Part shown: positions 9,045 to 17,476 of the stretch, piece after piece
How the letters are laid out: every line of letters begins with the position of its first letter
How positions within the stretch are numbered: position 1 is the first letter of the stretch
Origin: Sediminibacterium sp. C3
GTDB taxonomy: Bacteria > Bacteroidota > Bacteroidia > Chitinophagales > Chitinophagaceae
DNA: 64,000 bases
NCBI RefSeq assembly: GCF_000508085.1
Contig: NZ_KI669560.1
Span: forward strand, 526,219-590,218
Direction: 5' to 3'
The notes under the pieces: generated by a model
Databases searched by the model: none
Told to the model about the DNA's origin: nothing
What the model saw: only the letters and a program-made list of their open reading frames with translations
Position numbers and translations under genes: made by a program

Positions 9045-10382
9045 TCAGAATTTCTCAATTTCATTTATTCCCCTTGTTACTGCTGTGTATTGCCATTTCA
9101 ATGAAGGAATGCCCATTGTGTTTATAAAAACTTTTTTCCATTCACCGCCTTGAGCTTTGTTACAAGTTATTGCGTGACCATAGGTAAGTCTTAAAGCTCC
9201 AACATATCTGTCATCACCAGGCATATTGCTTTCTCTAAAAATTTTATTCTTGGTGTATCGTTGTCTGCGAAGTTCGTTTTCCAGTTTTCCATCTAAAACT
9301 CCACCGAGAGATAAGACAGATTCTAAAAGTGCATAGTCTTCAATAATAGTTTCAGTTTCGGTGAATAGTACTTTTATTTTAACCGCAACAAAATGAAGTC
9401 CTGCAACCTGTTCCTGTAAATTCCAATCGACAGATAGAAGCTCAACGTGGTCACCGTTGTATAACTGGATTCCGTTTCGGTACCAGTTTTGTGTCACCAT
9501 TAGAAGGTCGCCTTGCTCGAGAATCTTTTTAGCTTTTCCAAATATTCTTTCTCTCACCAAGTCATTGAAAAAATTGTTGGCTTTATGAGAAACACCAATG
9601 GCTACTTGATTTTCAAGTCCGTCTCTTTTGACGTTTGCTGCGTATTTGTCTGCTGCTGTGTATATATTTCTGTTTTGAATACCTTTAATTGGATAGGATT
9701 TTTCACCTCGGTCAATAGCTTGCCTGATATCTGTTGCGTTCTCAAGAATATAGCTGCCGTCTTCCTGTCTTTTCACTTCAGTCAATAGATAAGAGTAGCC
9801 CTTGAGGTTAAATGTCCTTTCGAGGAATTCTTTGTTCAATGCATAAGATTCAGCTTCATCGATTGGCGGAAGCTGGTATCGGTCACCAAGAAAAATAATT
9901 TTGTTGTTTACGTTTGCTTTTTTGATATAGGCAATTAAATCATAAATCAAACCTTTCTCTACTTGAAATAGATTTTGGTCTTTGTCAACATCTTTTGGAA
10001 TCATAGAAGCTTCATCAATAATATAGACTGTCTGGTTAGCATTGTATCCTAATTTCAATTTAAAGGTGACCTTTCCTGTTTCATTGTCTGCCTTTGGTGC
10101 ATAAATCATAGAATGAATTGTTGATGTTGTGGTTTTTGCTTTTCGTCCAAGAATTCTTGCTGCTCGCCCTGTTGGTGCTGATATTTTGTATGGTTTACCT
10201 AATTCATTCAAATAACCGATTAAGGCAGCAGTAATAGATGTTTTACCTGTTCCTGCCGCACCACAAAGCACAAAGAAATCAAATTGATTCTCTGGCGAAA
10301 CAAAATCCTCCATTGCTTTAAGAACATTCGCCTGTTCTTCAGTTGGGTGTGAAAAGTGTAGGTATTTTAAAATAAAATTCAT
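9045..10382 (-). CDS. RecD-like SF1 ATPase/helicase
   Basis: A 445-residue single motor of the RecD/Pif1/TraA class. Motifs in order are Walker A CGAAGTGKT (about 40-47), YIIDEASM (Walker B, about 118-125), FLGDRYQLPPI (about 163-173), and the C-terminal UvrD_C_2-type box YGHAITCNKAQGGEW (about 400-414) followed by YTAVTRG. These are the ATP-binding and translocation motifs of 5'-3' DNA helicases. It lacks the long N-terminal domain of RecD2 and any nuclease domain. It lies 165 bp downstream of the exonuclease VII genes on the same strand, which suggests a helicase-exonuclease functional unit. Core copies of such helicases exist in Bacteroidota, so this could be a displaced housekeeping gene. 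Confidence 0.85.
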   Translation of the reverse strand: MNFILKYLHFSHPTEEQANVLKAMEDFVSPENQFDFFVLCGAAGTGKTSITAALIGYLNELGKPYKISAPTGRAARILGRKAKTTTSTIHSMIYAPKADNETGKVTFKLKLGYNANQTVYIIDEASMIPKDVDKDQNLFQVEKGLIYDLIAYIKKANVNNKIIFLGDRYQLPPIDEAESYALNKEFLERTFNLKGYSYLLTEVKRQEDGSYILENATDIRQAIDRGEKSYPIKGIQNRNIYTAADKYAANVKRDGLENQVAIGVSHKANNFFNDLVRERIFGKAKKILEQGDLLMVTQNWYRNGIQLYNGDHVELLSVDWNLQEQVAGLHFVAVKIKVLFTETETIIEDYALLESVLSLGGVLDGKLENELRRQRYTKNKIFRESNMPGDDRYVGALRLTYGHAITCNKAQGGEWKKVFINTMGIPSLKWQYTAVTRGINEIEKF

Positions 10383-10547
10383 TAAGTGACTTATTTTATT
10401 TGCAGACTATGTTTTTCAATAAAGAAACAGTTTTATTTGTATTGAGATTATCACAGATATTATAATATGCCATATTATATCCTTCAGTTAAAATTGGTAG
10501 TGATTACTAAGTAATGCTGATATTTTCTTTGCAAAAAACAAAATTAT

Positions 10548-10757
10548 TTAGCCCTTATTTGTGTTTTCCATTTGGGAAATGATTTTATTTACTTCAGCTT
10601 CCGTCGATTTCAATTTAGTTTGGCAGAATGTAATCAATTCCGATGCACGTTTAACCTTTTGAGCCAACACATCAACTGAAACAGTTTCATTTTCTATATC
10701 CTTTGCAATTTGAGCCAATTCTTTATACGCTGCTTCATAGGTTAAATTCACTTCCAT
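10548..10757 (-). CDS. xseB: Exodeoxyribonuclease VII small subunit
   Basis: A 69-residue, highly charged helical protein with the XseB pattern LTYEAAYKELAQIAKDIE near the N-terminus followed by a second helix (ASELITFCQTKLKSTEAEV). Several XseB copies wrap the C-terminal helices of one XseA to form active exonuclease VII, which degrades single-stranded DNA to short acid-soluble oligonucleotides. Its start lies inside the xseA 3' end (23 bp overlap), the usual coupling of these subunits. Confidence 0.85.
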   Translation of the reverse strand: MEVNLTYEAAYKELAQIAKDIENETVSVDVLAQKVKRASELITFCQTKLKSTEAEVNKIISQMENTNKG

Positions 10758-12177
10758 TGTAATTTGATTTTGATTTTATAGTCGATTTTATTGATTTATC
10801 CATCATTATAACTTCCATTTCAGAACCAGGGCTTAACTCATCTGGATTGCTTGTTATTTCCCCATTGTATTTGACAATAGCAAATCCTTTCTTTAAAATA
10901 TTCTTTGGTGACATAAGGTTAATTACAGAAACTAAATGCCCCAAATAACCTCTTTGATTCCTTAGATACGATGTTTTGAAAGAACTGATATTACTTACAG
11001 TATTTGCAAGATCATTTAATCTATTGCTCGTAATAACTATGGGTTTTGAAACTAAAGTAGATACAATGAAAGATAGGCTACTCTTATTTTGAAACAGCAA
11101 TGTTTTTGTTTTATTGATTACTAATTGATTATTCAAAACTAATTTGTCTTTATAATCATTCAGTAATGTTCGAGATTTATTTATAATAGAAGTATTTAAC
11201 CCAGTAAGACTTTGATAATATACTGAAAATATTTGCTGTGATTTTATCAGTATCGACTTTTGAAAATTTAATATTTCATCTTCAAATTGTTTATTGTGGG
11301 TAATTATAAACTCTGCTGCTTTAGTGGGTGTTTTTGTTTGTGTATGTGCCATCAGGTCAGTAATAGTTTCGTTCTTTTGATGACCAATACCTGTGATAAT
11401 TGGGATTGGAAAACGTGCAACAGCCAAACCAATCTTATAATTGTCAAAAATAAGAAAGTCCGTTTGAGCTCCTCCGCCACGATTAATAACAACTACATCG
11501 TATTTAATATTTGATTTAAATACATCAATTAATGTTTCTAAGAATTGTTGTGCGTTAGCTTCGTTTTGAACAACCGTGTGATAATCGTGTATATCAAACT
11601 TGAAACCATATGGGTTATTTAAAAGAGTATGCTTAAAATCTTCATTACCAGCGGATGTTTTGGAAGCAACAACAGCAATTCGCTGTATAACCATTGGTAA
11701 AGGTATTTTGCCATTTCTTGTGACATACCTATCCCCAACTTTTGCAATAACTTCCGGGTTATTTGCAACTAAGCTGGCAAGTGTAGCTTGCCTCTGTTGT
11801 TCTAAAACACCAATCGTAAAATTTGTGTCTATGTCCTTTACATCTAATGATAAGCCAAATTCAATGTGGTAATTAACTTTTACTCTTACAAGTACATTAA
11901 TATTATTTGTGAATCTTTGTCCTGTAATTCTTTCAAAATCTTTGATTTTAGATGAACCTGTTCCCCAAGCTTTACCTGAAATTTTAGCTATTAATTTATT
12001 TGAGTCTTCTGCTTTTTCAACAAAATCAAAATAGTGATAATTAGTTTTTTCTTTGAAGCTATGGTTTGTAATATCAGCAATTACCCATAATGTTAAATCA
12101 TTGAAGTTACTTTCAATTACAGTCTGAATTTGTTTATTCAGTTCTGATAATCTAATATGTTGAATCGTTTCGGTCAA
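10735..12177 (-). CDS. xseA: Exodeoxyribonuclease VII large subunit
   Basis: A 480-residue XseA. The N-terminal OB fold (about 1-110) contains LWVIADITNHSFKEK. The catalytic domain shows the family blocks VIQRIAVVASKTSAGNEDF (about 163-181), DVVVINRGGGAQTDFLIFDN (about 229-248) and ITGIGHQKNETITDLMAHT with TPTKAAEF (about 265-291). A long helical C-terminal region, where XseB binds, follows. The enzyme cleaves single-stranded DNA from either end. It is first in the unit xseA-xseB-RecD-like helicase. The location inside a defence island, next to a repeat at 12217, suggests a horizontally moved copy rather than the chromosomal housekeeping gene, but that cannot be settled without the rest of the genome. 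Confidence 0.9.
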   Translation of the reverse strand: MTETIQHIRLSELNKQIQTVIESNFNDLTLWVIADITNHSFKEKTNYHYFDFVEKAEDSNKLIAKISGKAWGTGSSKIKDFERITGQRFTNNINVLVRVKVNYHIEFGLSLDVKDIDTNFTIGVLEQQRQATLASLVANNPEVIAKVGDRYVTRNGKIPLPMVIQRIAVVASKTSAGNEDFKHTLLNNPYGFKFDIHDYHTVVQNEANAQQFLETLIDVFKSNIKYDVVVINRGGGAQTDFLIFDNYKIGLAVARFPIPIITGIGHQKNETITDLMAHTQTKTPTKAAEFIITHNKQFEDEILNFQKSILIKSQQIFSVYYQSLTGLNTSIINKSRTLLNDYKDKLVLNNQLVINKTKTLLFQNKSSLSFIVSTLVSKPIVITSNRLNDLANTVSNISSFKTSYLRNQRGYLGHLVSVINLMSPKNILKKGFAIVKYNGEITSNPDELSPGSEMEVIMMDKSIKSTIKSKSNYNGSEFNL

Positions 12178-12216
12178 GTATTAATTATTTTTGTCATCTT
12201 GTCTTTTAGACAGACT

Positions 12217-12348
12217 AGCCTCCTGAGTCCCAGACATAGAAGTTTTAGGTCAGATATTACTAACAGTATTATTTAATATGTTTCTTCGTATAATTGAGGG
12301 GGTAGTATGAATTTAGGGTATTTTTTTTGAATAACAAATTAATGAGAT
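12217..12348. repeat. Direct repeat, copy 1 (partner at 39644-39767)
   Basis: About 130 bp strongly similar, in the same orientation, to 39644-39767. The first 27 bases (AGCCTCCTGAGTCCCAGACA and onward) are nearly identical. The shared AGGGGGTAGTATGAAT block lies near the middle and both copies end with AAATTAA-GAGAT. The repeat is followed in both places by the same small membrane-protein/Cys-rich/HTH module, so it marks one end of a duplicated mobile-element segment. It shows no obvious coding capacity and no long palindrome. Confidence 0.8.
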
Positions 12349-12447
12349 GGCAATCATTAATCAGGATCACAAGAGGACAAAGTAGGGTCTATATTGCTAA
12401 ATAGGCTTCATAGAGAATACACAAAGGAAAAACTTCATTTCCAAACA

Positions 12448-12870
12448 CTAAATCAGTAAATCCGTAGTATCAATCCACACCTTCTGCGCTAGCGTCTTCT
12501 TTGGTGATATAGTACTGAACTGATGACACTCATATACATCTAGCACAGTTCCTTGTTTTACTTTAATAATCAAATCCATATACAACCCAGAAGTGTTTCC
12601 GATAAACCTATTTCCGCCACAACCTTTGCTACACAAATCTGAATTACAAGTACCCGTATAAACATTCAAATGCGTATCCCCTGCCTTAATAAACCGATCT
12701 AAGGCATGACCAAACTTTTGCACAAACAAATACTTTGGAAAATCTTGATAGGTTTTGTCGTTATCTAGGAGGCTGTCGATCATTTCAATATCTAAATGAC
12801 GGATATAATAAACTAAGCCTTCTTGCTGGGTTTTTAAATCCTTTAGTTCTTGATTTATATGGCTACTCAT
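12448..12870 (-). CDS. Hypothetical Cys-rich protein
   Basis: A 140-residue protein if ATG at 12870 is used; the frame is open 16 codons further but that extension reads through the end of an upstream small gene. The middle carries CNSDLCSKGCGGNRF (C-x4-C-x3-C), a possible metal-binding cluster, followed by a beta-rich segment with another Cys in VYECHQFS. I do not recognise the family. No signal peptide or membrane helix is seen. It lies 14 bp downstream of a 46-codon frame on the same strand and probably shares its transcript. Confidence 0.55.
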   Translation of the reverse strand: MSSHINQELKDLKTQQEGLVYYIRHLDIEMIDSLLDNDKTYQDFPKYLFVQKFGHALDRFIKAGDTHLNVYTGTCNSDLCSKGCGGNRFIGNTSGLYMDLIIKVKQGTVLDVYECHQFSTISPKKTLAQKVWIDTTDLLI

Positions 12871-12884
12871 TGTACATGTTTCAG

Positions 12885-13025
12885 CTATATTATATAATAG
12901 TCTCCAAAGGAGGAACAAATGACATCAATATATTCCACTTTTATCTTGCTAATCTTAACACTAAGCTGATCCTTTGATAGAGCATTGGTCATTTCATCAA
13001 TTCTACATTCCATGTCTTCACCCAT
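12885..13025 (-). CDS. Small 46-residue protein, unknown
   Basis: A 46-codon frame with ATG at 13025 and TAG at 12885-12887. The product begins MGEDMECRIDEMTNALSKDQ, is helical and charged at the start and hydrophobic at the end (VEYIDVICSSFGDYYII). It is placed 14 bp upstream of the Cys-rich gene. Its similarity to nothing I know and its short length make it uncertain, but the spacing and orientation support a small co-transcribed gene or the 3' remnant of a larger one. Confidence 0.35.
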   Translation of the reverse strand: MGEDMECRIDEMTNALSKDQLSVKISKIKVEYIDVICSSFGDYYII

Positions 13026-13034
13026 CCCTCGTGT

Positions 13035-13133
13035 TTAAATCTGAGCATATATTGCATAAAACTCTTTACGGTAATCAGCCAATGAGCTCGCATTGATCTT
13101 TTCCGGATGACGCAAAAAAAGCAGATAAATTGA
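13035..13133 (-). pseudogene. Orphan coding fragment, C-terminal remnant
   Basis: A 32-codon frame without a start codon that ends at TAA 13035-13037. The translation (for example FLRHPEKINASSLADYRKEF) has the composition of a real soluble protein, unlike the surrounding AT-rich sequence, so it is probably the tail of a lost gene. Family unknown. Confidence 0.3.
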
Positions 13134-13300
13134 TTAGGATATTTTGAAGTTGGTCATGGTAAGTGTCAACAGTTATTTCAGCTTTTCTATCTCATAAATG
13201 AAAGGAAATTTTGTAAATTCAATAAGATTAAATCATAAATCCCGAAACTTTTGGAAACATTGAAATTAGGGAGGTGTTTTTAACTATTGTAGTAGATAAA

Positions 13301-13345
13301 AAGATTAGCTATTTCTAATTTATTTAAAACGAAATAGCTAATCTT
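13301..13345 (-). terminator. Strong hairpin terminator of the module operon
   Basis: A perfect 15-bp inverted repeat (AAGATTAGCTATTTC at 13301-13315 with its complement at 13331-13345) separated by 15 bp. On the minus strand the hairpin is followed by a T run (TCTTTTTATC), fitting intrinsic termination downstream of the gene ending at 13366. The second module copy retains only one intact arm (about 39935-39950). Confidence 0.75.
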
Positions 13346-13365
13346 CAAATTGCAGCTCTATAAAT

Positions 13366-13632
13366 CTAATTCTCGTCGTTTTGAGAACTTTCTTTATTGG
13401 CCATATAAATAGTTGCACCCACAGTTCCAAGCACAAGAAGTCCAAAAAGAAACCATCGAAAAGTATTGCTTCCCTTTAAGGATGGTATCTGGTCTGGTGA
13501 AGGCGTTGGTGTAGGCATAATAGATGGAACACATACCCTTGGCTGTTCAATTGGCTTTATTTCAATACTGGAATTGTTTGGGTTAGGAATCTTTGGCAAA
13601 AGATCAAAACCTATATCTTCAAACATTAACAT
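13366..13632 (-). CDS. Small C-terminally anchored membrane protein (module copy 1)
   Basis: An 88-residue protein with a polar, Pro-rich N-terminal 55 residues (PTPTPSPDQIP) and one hydrophobic helix near the C-terminus (WFLFGLLVLGTVGATIYMA, about 59-79) followed by a short charged tail. No signal peptide is present, so a tail-anchored topology is likely. A clear paralogue lies at 39970-40236. Function unknown; it travels with the Cys-rich and HTH genes upstream as a three-gene module. Confidence 0.6.
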   Translation of the reverse strand: MLMFEDIGFDLLPKIPNPNNSSIEIKPIEQPRVCVPSIMPTPTPSPDQIPSLKGSNTFRWFLFGLLVLGTVGATIYMANKESSQNDEN

Positions 13633-13642
13633 TGGGTTTCTT

Positions 13643-13993
13643 TTAAAGTTGAATAATTTTTATTTGGTTATCATCGAAAACGACGTAGGCATAAGAGCCT
13701 ATAATTCTGAATTCACATCCTTCAGTTTTTGATATGCCTGTTATGATGGTCCAGTTCATATGTTGTTCCCGTAGAACATTTACATCAAACAAGCTACTAC
13801 CATACTGAACATGGCATTTACGCAATAAAGTTTGTATTCGATTTAACTCAGCCAAGACTTTCTTCTTTGAAAGATTTTTTTCTTTCTCCCGCTCAAGCCG
13901 TTCCAGATAATTACACTCATCATTACAATAGCGGCGGTTACCATTGAGCCAGGACGGTAGTTCTTGCTGACAAAAACGATAAGAACAAATCAT
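13643..13993 (-). CDS. Small protein with zinc-ribbon-like N-terminus
   Basis: A 116-residue protein that begins MICSYRFCQQELPSWLNGNR and continues RYCNDECNYLERLERE. The pattern C-x4-C ... C-x3-C in the first 30 residues looks like a small treble-clef or zinc-ribbon. A charged helix (about 30-60) and a beta-rich C-terminus follow. It overlaps the HTH gene by 4 bp. A broken homologue occurs at about 40240-40520. Such proteins commonly accompany integrases in Bacteroidota islands; the role is unknown. Confidence 0.55.
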   Translation of the reverse strand: MICSYRFCQQELPSWLNGNRRYCNDECNYLERLEREKEKNLSKKKVLAELNRIQTLLRKCHVQYGSSLFDVNVLREQHMNWTIITGISKTEGCEFRIIGSYAYVVFDDNQIKIIQL

Positions 13994-14346
13994 GATGCAA
14001 TATTTAAATGTGAATAAAGCGGAGTTACTGTATAACGCTGAATATAATTTAACACACCTCTCAGTGTATAGTAAATTTTACTCGCACGTCTTCCTTTTGC
14101 TTTTTCAGCAATTGCATTTCTTAACCTTTTGTCTTTAATCCCTGTTCGGGAAGTTGGATGAAATTCGATTTCACGCTTTTGCCTGATTTCAAATAATTTT
14201 CTTTTTGAAATTTTTAAAATGTTGATTACATCAACATCATCCAGAATTATAAATTCTGGTGGAAGCGGTGTGCTCGAAAATTGATTGATTTTTTCGGAGA
14301 GTTCCAAAACTCTCTTGTTTAAACTAGAATCATTTGATCTGCCCAT
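13990..14346 (-). CDS. Excisionase-like helix-turn-helix protein
   Basis: A 118-residue protein with a MerR/excisionase-type helix-turn-helix at about residues 38-90. The recognisable elements are DVINILKISKRKLFEIRQ, then a wing-like REIEFHP and IYYTLRGVLNYI. Proteins of this layout control excision or transcription in Bacteroidota mobile elements and usually lie next to a tyrosine recombinase. Here no integrase follows immediately, but a decayed homologue at about 40600-40770 directly abuts the integrase at 40802. This suggests the first module lost its own integrase. Confidence 0.6.
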   Translation of the reverse strand: MGRSNDSSLNKRVLELSEKINQFSSTPLPPEFIILDDVDVINILKISKRKLFEIRQKREIEFHPTSRTGIKDKRLRNAIAEKAKGRRASKIYYTLRGVLNYIQRYTVTPLYSHLNIAS

Positions 14347-14616
14347 GGCGAAATGATTTTTAGATTACGGGAGCTGCCCAATTAATTAAAAATTTATTTC
14401 ACCGTATTTCGCACTCAAATGATTGAGTTATAATTTCTCTATTATTTCACTAATCATAGCACGTAGCGAATGAACTATGATAAATCAAAGTTATTGTTTT
14501 TGATTTTTTAAAAAAAATATTTTAGAAATTATTTTATGTGTATTGACAAAATATTTTCTTTTAAATATTGTTTTGAAAAACAACAATTATTTTCAAAAAT
14601 AACATGATTAAATATT

Positions 14617-16173
14617 TTATAGACTGTTATAATATTTTCTAATTTTCTCTGACATCAACAATATTCTTGCTTTCAAAAATTCATCGTATCCATCAACATT
14701 TTTTTCAAATATGAAATGCGGTATACAATGTGTATCAAGATTCTTTAATAGCTCATCCATGGTATCAATTGCTCCGTATTTTTTCTTTCCTCCTTCACAC
14801 TGTTCCTTTAACTCCTTAAAATAAACCTCGGGAGATTTCGCGCCAATTGCTATGTTTATTTCTTGCTGTATTAGAACATAGTTTGCAATCTGATTATATT
14901 CTGATCGAGATTTATTGTTCTTCTTAAGATAGTTTTTAGGAAATATATGATGAATATCTCCCTTGTATAGTATTATATCTGCAACAGTTATATCTCTTGA
15001 TAGAAACCCTTTATCTTGACCCTTTACCATACTTGCTTGGAATACGTGGAATAATGGACTACTTGATACAGATGTATCTAGGCGTTGTGTTAGTCCAAAG
15101 TTCCAGAAAGATTCAGAAAGTTCTGCCTTTTCAACCGATTCTAAATATTCATGGAAAGGTTTACTTGCTATTTGCTTTATATCGTAATCAAATGTACTTT
15201 CTGGAGATCCCCCGTATCTGCTGGTAATTACAGAATACACAAACCATTTAGAAACTAATCGACCAATTTCAGCTTGCGGCACTTTATCTTCTCTGAGTTT
15301 AAGGTAAATGATGTAAGCAAAGTCAAGGGCATTTTTAGAACGAATTAATTCCGGAGAAATAAATCCTGCCGATCTAATGATCATTACGAATTTTTTAAAA
15401 TAGTCTTCATGCATAAATCTTAATGCAGAATTTCTCATTCGTTCGAATGTTTCAGCGGCTATTTGTTCTTCAAATTCTCTTGTTTCAAAATTTCTTCCAG
15501 AAAGTAAACTTACCAAATCAGACATTCTACCTCTTTTAAATTCAGAAGTAAAAGAAACCCGGAGCATATCTGTATAATCTGGATCATAGAGATCGTCATT
15601 CTCATTTTTTAACCACGTCATTGCTCGGAAATAGTCTGAATCTGCAAACTCTTTATCGTTATCACGGATATGCTCATAAAACTGAGGTGCCACGGCTAAA
15701 TGACAGAAATAATCAATGGCCTTTCGGAGATTGGGACCATCGAGCTTTTCGTTTGATGCAATCTTACTCATGGCAAAATCTGCTTGAGACAATACCACTC
15801 CATGTGAATTTATACGAATAAAAATTTCAGTAACCTTTTCTATATCTAAATCATGGGCAAGATCAATGGTTCCGATTTGTTTATGCTGAATACTCAACAA
15901 ATTACTGATGTTGCGCTCAACTAAGTCAACCTCTATTTCTGTGTTTAATTCCGAGTATTTTCTGACAATTTGTATGATACTTCCGGAATTCATCACCTCA
16001 GATATGTCTGGAATCCAAGATTTATCTTTAAGAATTGCCGGGTTTTGCACCTCAAAAGCTTCTGTTTTGGGGTTGAATGCTATTTTAATGCGAATCTTAT
16101 CATACTCTTTGTTAATAACGTATTCATCAAGAATTGCAGCGCGAAGTGCAGTATTTCTTTGTTGCCCACCTTT
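14617..16173 (-). pseudogene. Truncated GmrSD-type (DUF262/DUF1524) nuclease
   Basis: The frame from 16173 to 14617 reads KGGQQRNTALRAAILDEYV, then a region with FIRINSHGVVLSQADFAMS, and ends with the DUF1524 His-Me nuclease box DIHHIFPKNYL. This is the order of GmrSD-family enzymes, which cleave phage DNA with modified bases using NTP hydrolysis by the DUF262 part. The protein starts abruptly at the (D/G)GQQR motif: a TGA sits at 16174-16176 and the first 70 to 100 residues of DUF262 are missing. A GTG at 16050 could start a 477-residue product, but it would lack the GQQR motif. I call it a pseudogene or at best an HNH-only remnant. Confidence 0.75.
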
Positions 16174-16176
16174 TCA

Positions 16177-16786
16177 TTTTATTTTTAAATACATTACTCT
16201 TACTTTAAAGAACTTAGACTGTACGGTACTCCTTAGAAAAATCTTCATGAGGCGGGAAACTGAAATTTTTTTATAAATAAAATCCACTGTCAAACATATT
16301 GGATTTGCGTTATAGATCAATTTAAAAGTTGATTATCGCAAAACTTATGGCATGTGTTGATTTATAGACCACACCAATCAAAAAACCCACGTTAATCGTG
16401 GGTTTTTTGATTTAGTGCAAATTTCCGATTACAGTGTGGCACTTTTCAATTCGTTATTTTCCCAATGAGTCCACATAATCTATGCATTTTCCTATCCTGT
16501 CTCTTTTATATAGTTACGAAGAGACTTTTCGGTTCCATGATTTTATCTCTCAAGTAAGTATCACTCTTTGAAAACACTTTCCGAAATATCTGTAATGCAC
16601 AAGGTGCATGAACTAACAAAAGGTTCATATTTATACTTCTAGTTCTCTACTTATATTGTTGGGATTTACTGGCTTTGATTTTTTGATTATTTGTAATACT
16701 AACGTTTCTGTTTACTTTGATTCTTCATAATTTCCATTTAAATTAACATTGTTGCTAATTAATAAATGGTCGTTAAATTGGGAAGA
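16177..16786. other. Intergenic region between GmrSD remnant and PP2C gene
   Basis: About 600 bp without a credible gene. It contains the hairpin at 16380-16408. A short minus-strand frame near 16206-16245 reads like PHEDFSKEYRTV, possibly debris of a lost gene. Confidence 0.45.
16380..16408. terminator. Bidirectional intrinsic terminator
   Basis: The hairpin CCCACG-TTAAT-CGTGGG (16386-16402) is flanked by A6 on the left and T6 on the right, so it works in either direction. It lies 379 bp downstream of the PP2C stop and upstream of the truncated nuclease gene, where it would end the long defence operon. Confidence 0.8.
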
Positions 16787-17476
16787 TTATAAAATATTTT
16801 CGATTAAGTGGTATGAGCAATCATCCAATAATTTTTTATTATTAACAAGACTTAATAAATCACTATTTGAAATAGGTGTATCTATACTATATAAAATATC
16901 ATTATATGGAAATCCGTCAGAGCAGATAAGTATCTGATCATTACCTTTTTCAGGTATTATTTGATGAAATTCAGCAATTGGATTTACGGGGTCACCTGTT
17001 ATCGATCTAGTTACTATATGACGGTTTGAAGCAATTAATTCAGGATCAATTAATAATCCGCGATCTATTAATTCGTTTACTAAAGTGTGAGATTTCGACT
17101 CAAAATTTATCTGTTTGTTTTTAATGTAGATAATTCTTATATCTCCTACCCAAAAGCAAATAACTTTTTCACCTTCGATATATATCCCTCCAAGAGTGGC
17201 GCCTGATTTTTTACCGGTTCGACTACTTAATTGGCGTAAAGCCAAATTAGATTTATTAATTCCAATTTGGAGAATATTTTGATCAACGTGTTTCTGTGAA
17301 GAGACAAGAGCTAAAATGTTTTCAGCTACCAATCTTGCTGCTATATCACCATTACAATACCCCCCCATTCCATCAGCGATGAGACATATGAATCTCTTGT
17401 TTCCTAGATCCTGATAAAGTAAATAGTCCTCATTTAGAGGCTTGCGTCCTTTTATTGTATGGCTCCAAACTTTCAT
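16787..17476 (-). CDS. PP2C-family serine/threonine phosphatase
   Basis: A 229-residue PPM/PP2C phosphatase. Visible motifs are NEDY (about 15-18), LIADGMGGY (about 32-40) with the metal-binding Asp and Gly, GATLGGIYI, FWVGDIRIIYI, ITRSITGDP and ILICSDGF (metal-binding Asp). It removes phosphate from Ser/Thr using two metal ions. It is the last gene of a seven-gene operon and overlaps the DptH-like gene by one base (TAATG). The same operon encodes two kinase domains, so it is probably the antagonist that resets or restrains the kinase-controlled defence complex. All metal ligands look intact. Confidence 0.85.
   Translation of the reverse strand: MKVWSHTIKGRKPLNEDYLLYQDLGNKRFICLIADGMGGYCNGDIAARLVAENILALVSSQKHVDQNILQIGINKSNLALRQLSSRTGKKSGATLGGIYIEGEKVICFWVGDIRIIYIKNKQINFESKSHTLVNELIDRGLLIDPELIASNRHIVTRSITGDPVNPIAEFHQIIPEKGNDQILICSDGFPYNDILYSIDTPISNSDLLSLVNNKKLLDDCSYHLIENIL

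Noticed and set aside
16370-16380. CCACACCA near 16370 as a second tRNA-Phe 3'-end attachment site
   Set aside because: Only 8 bases match, in the opposite orientation, which is expected by chance.
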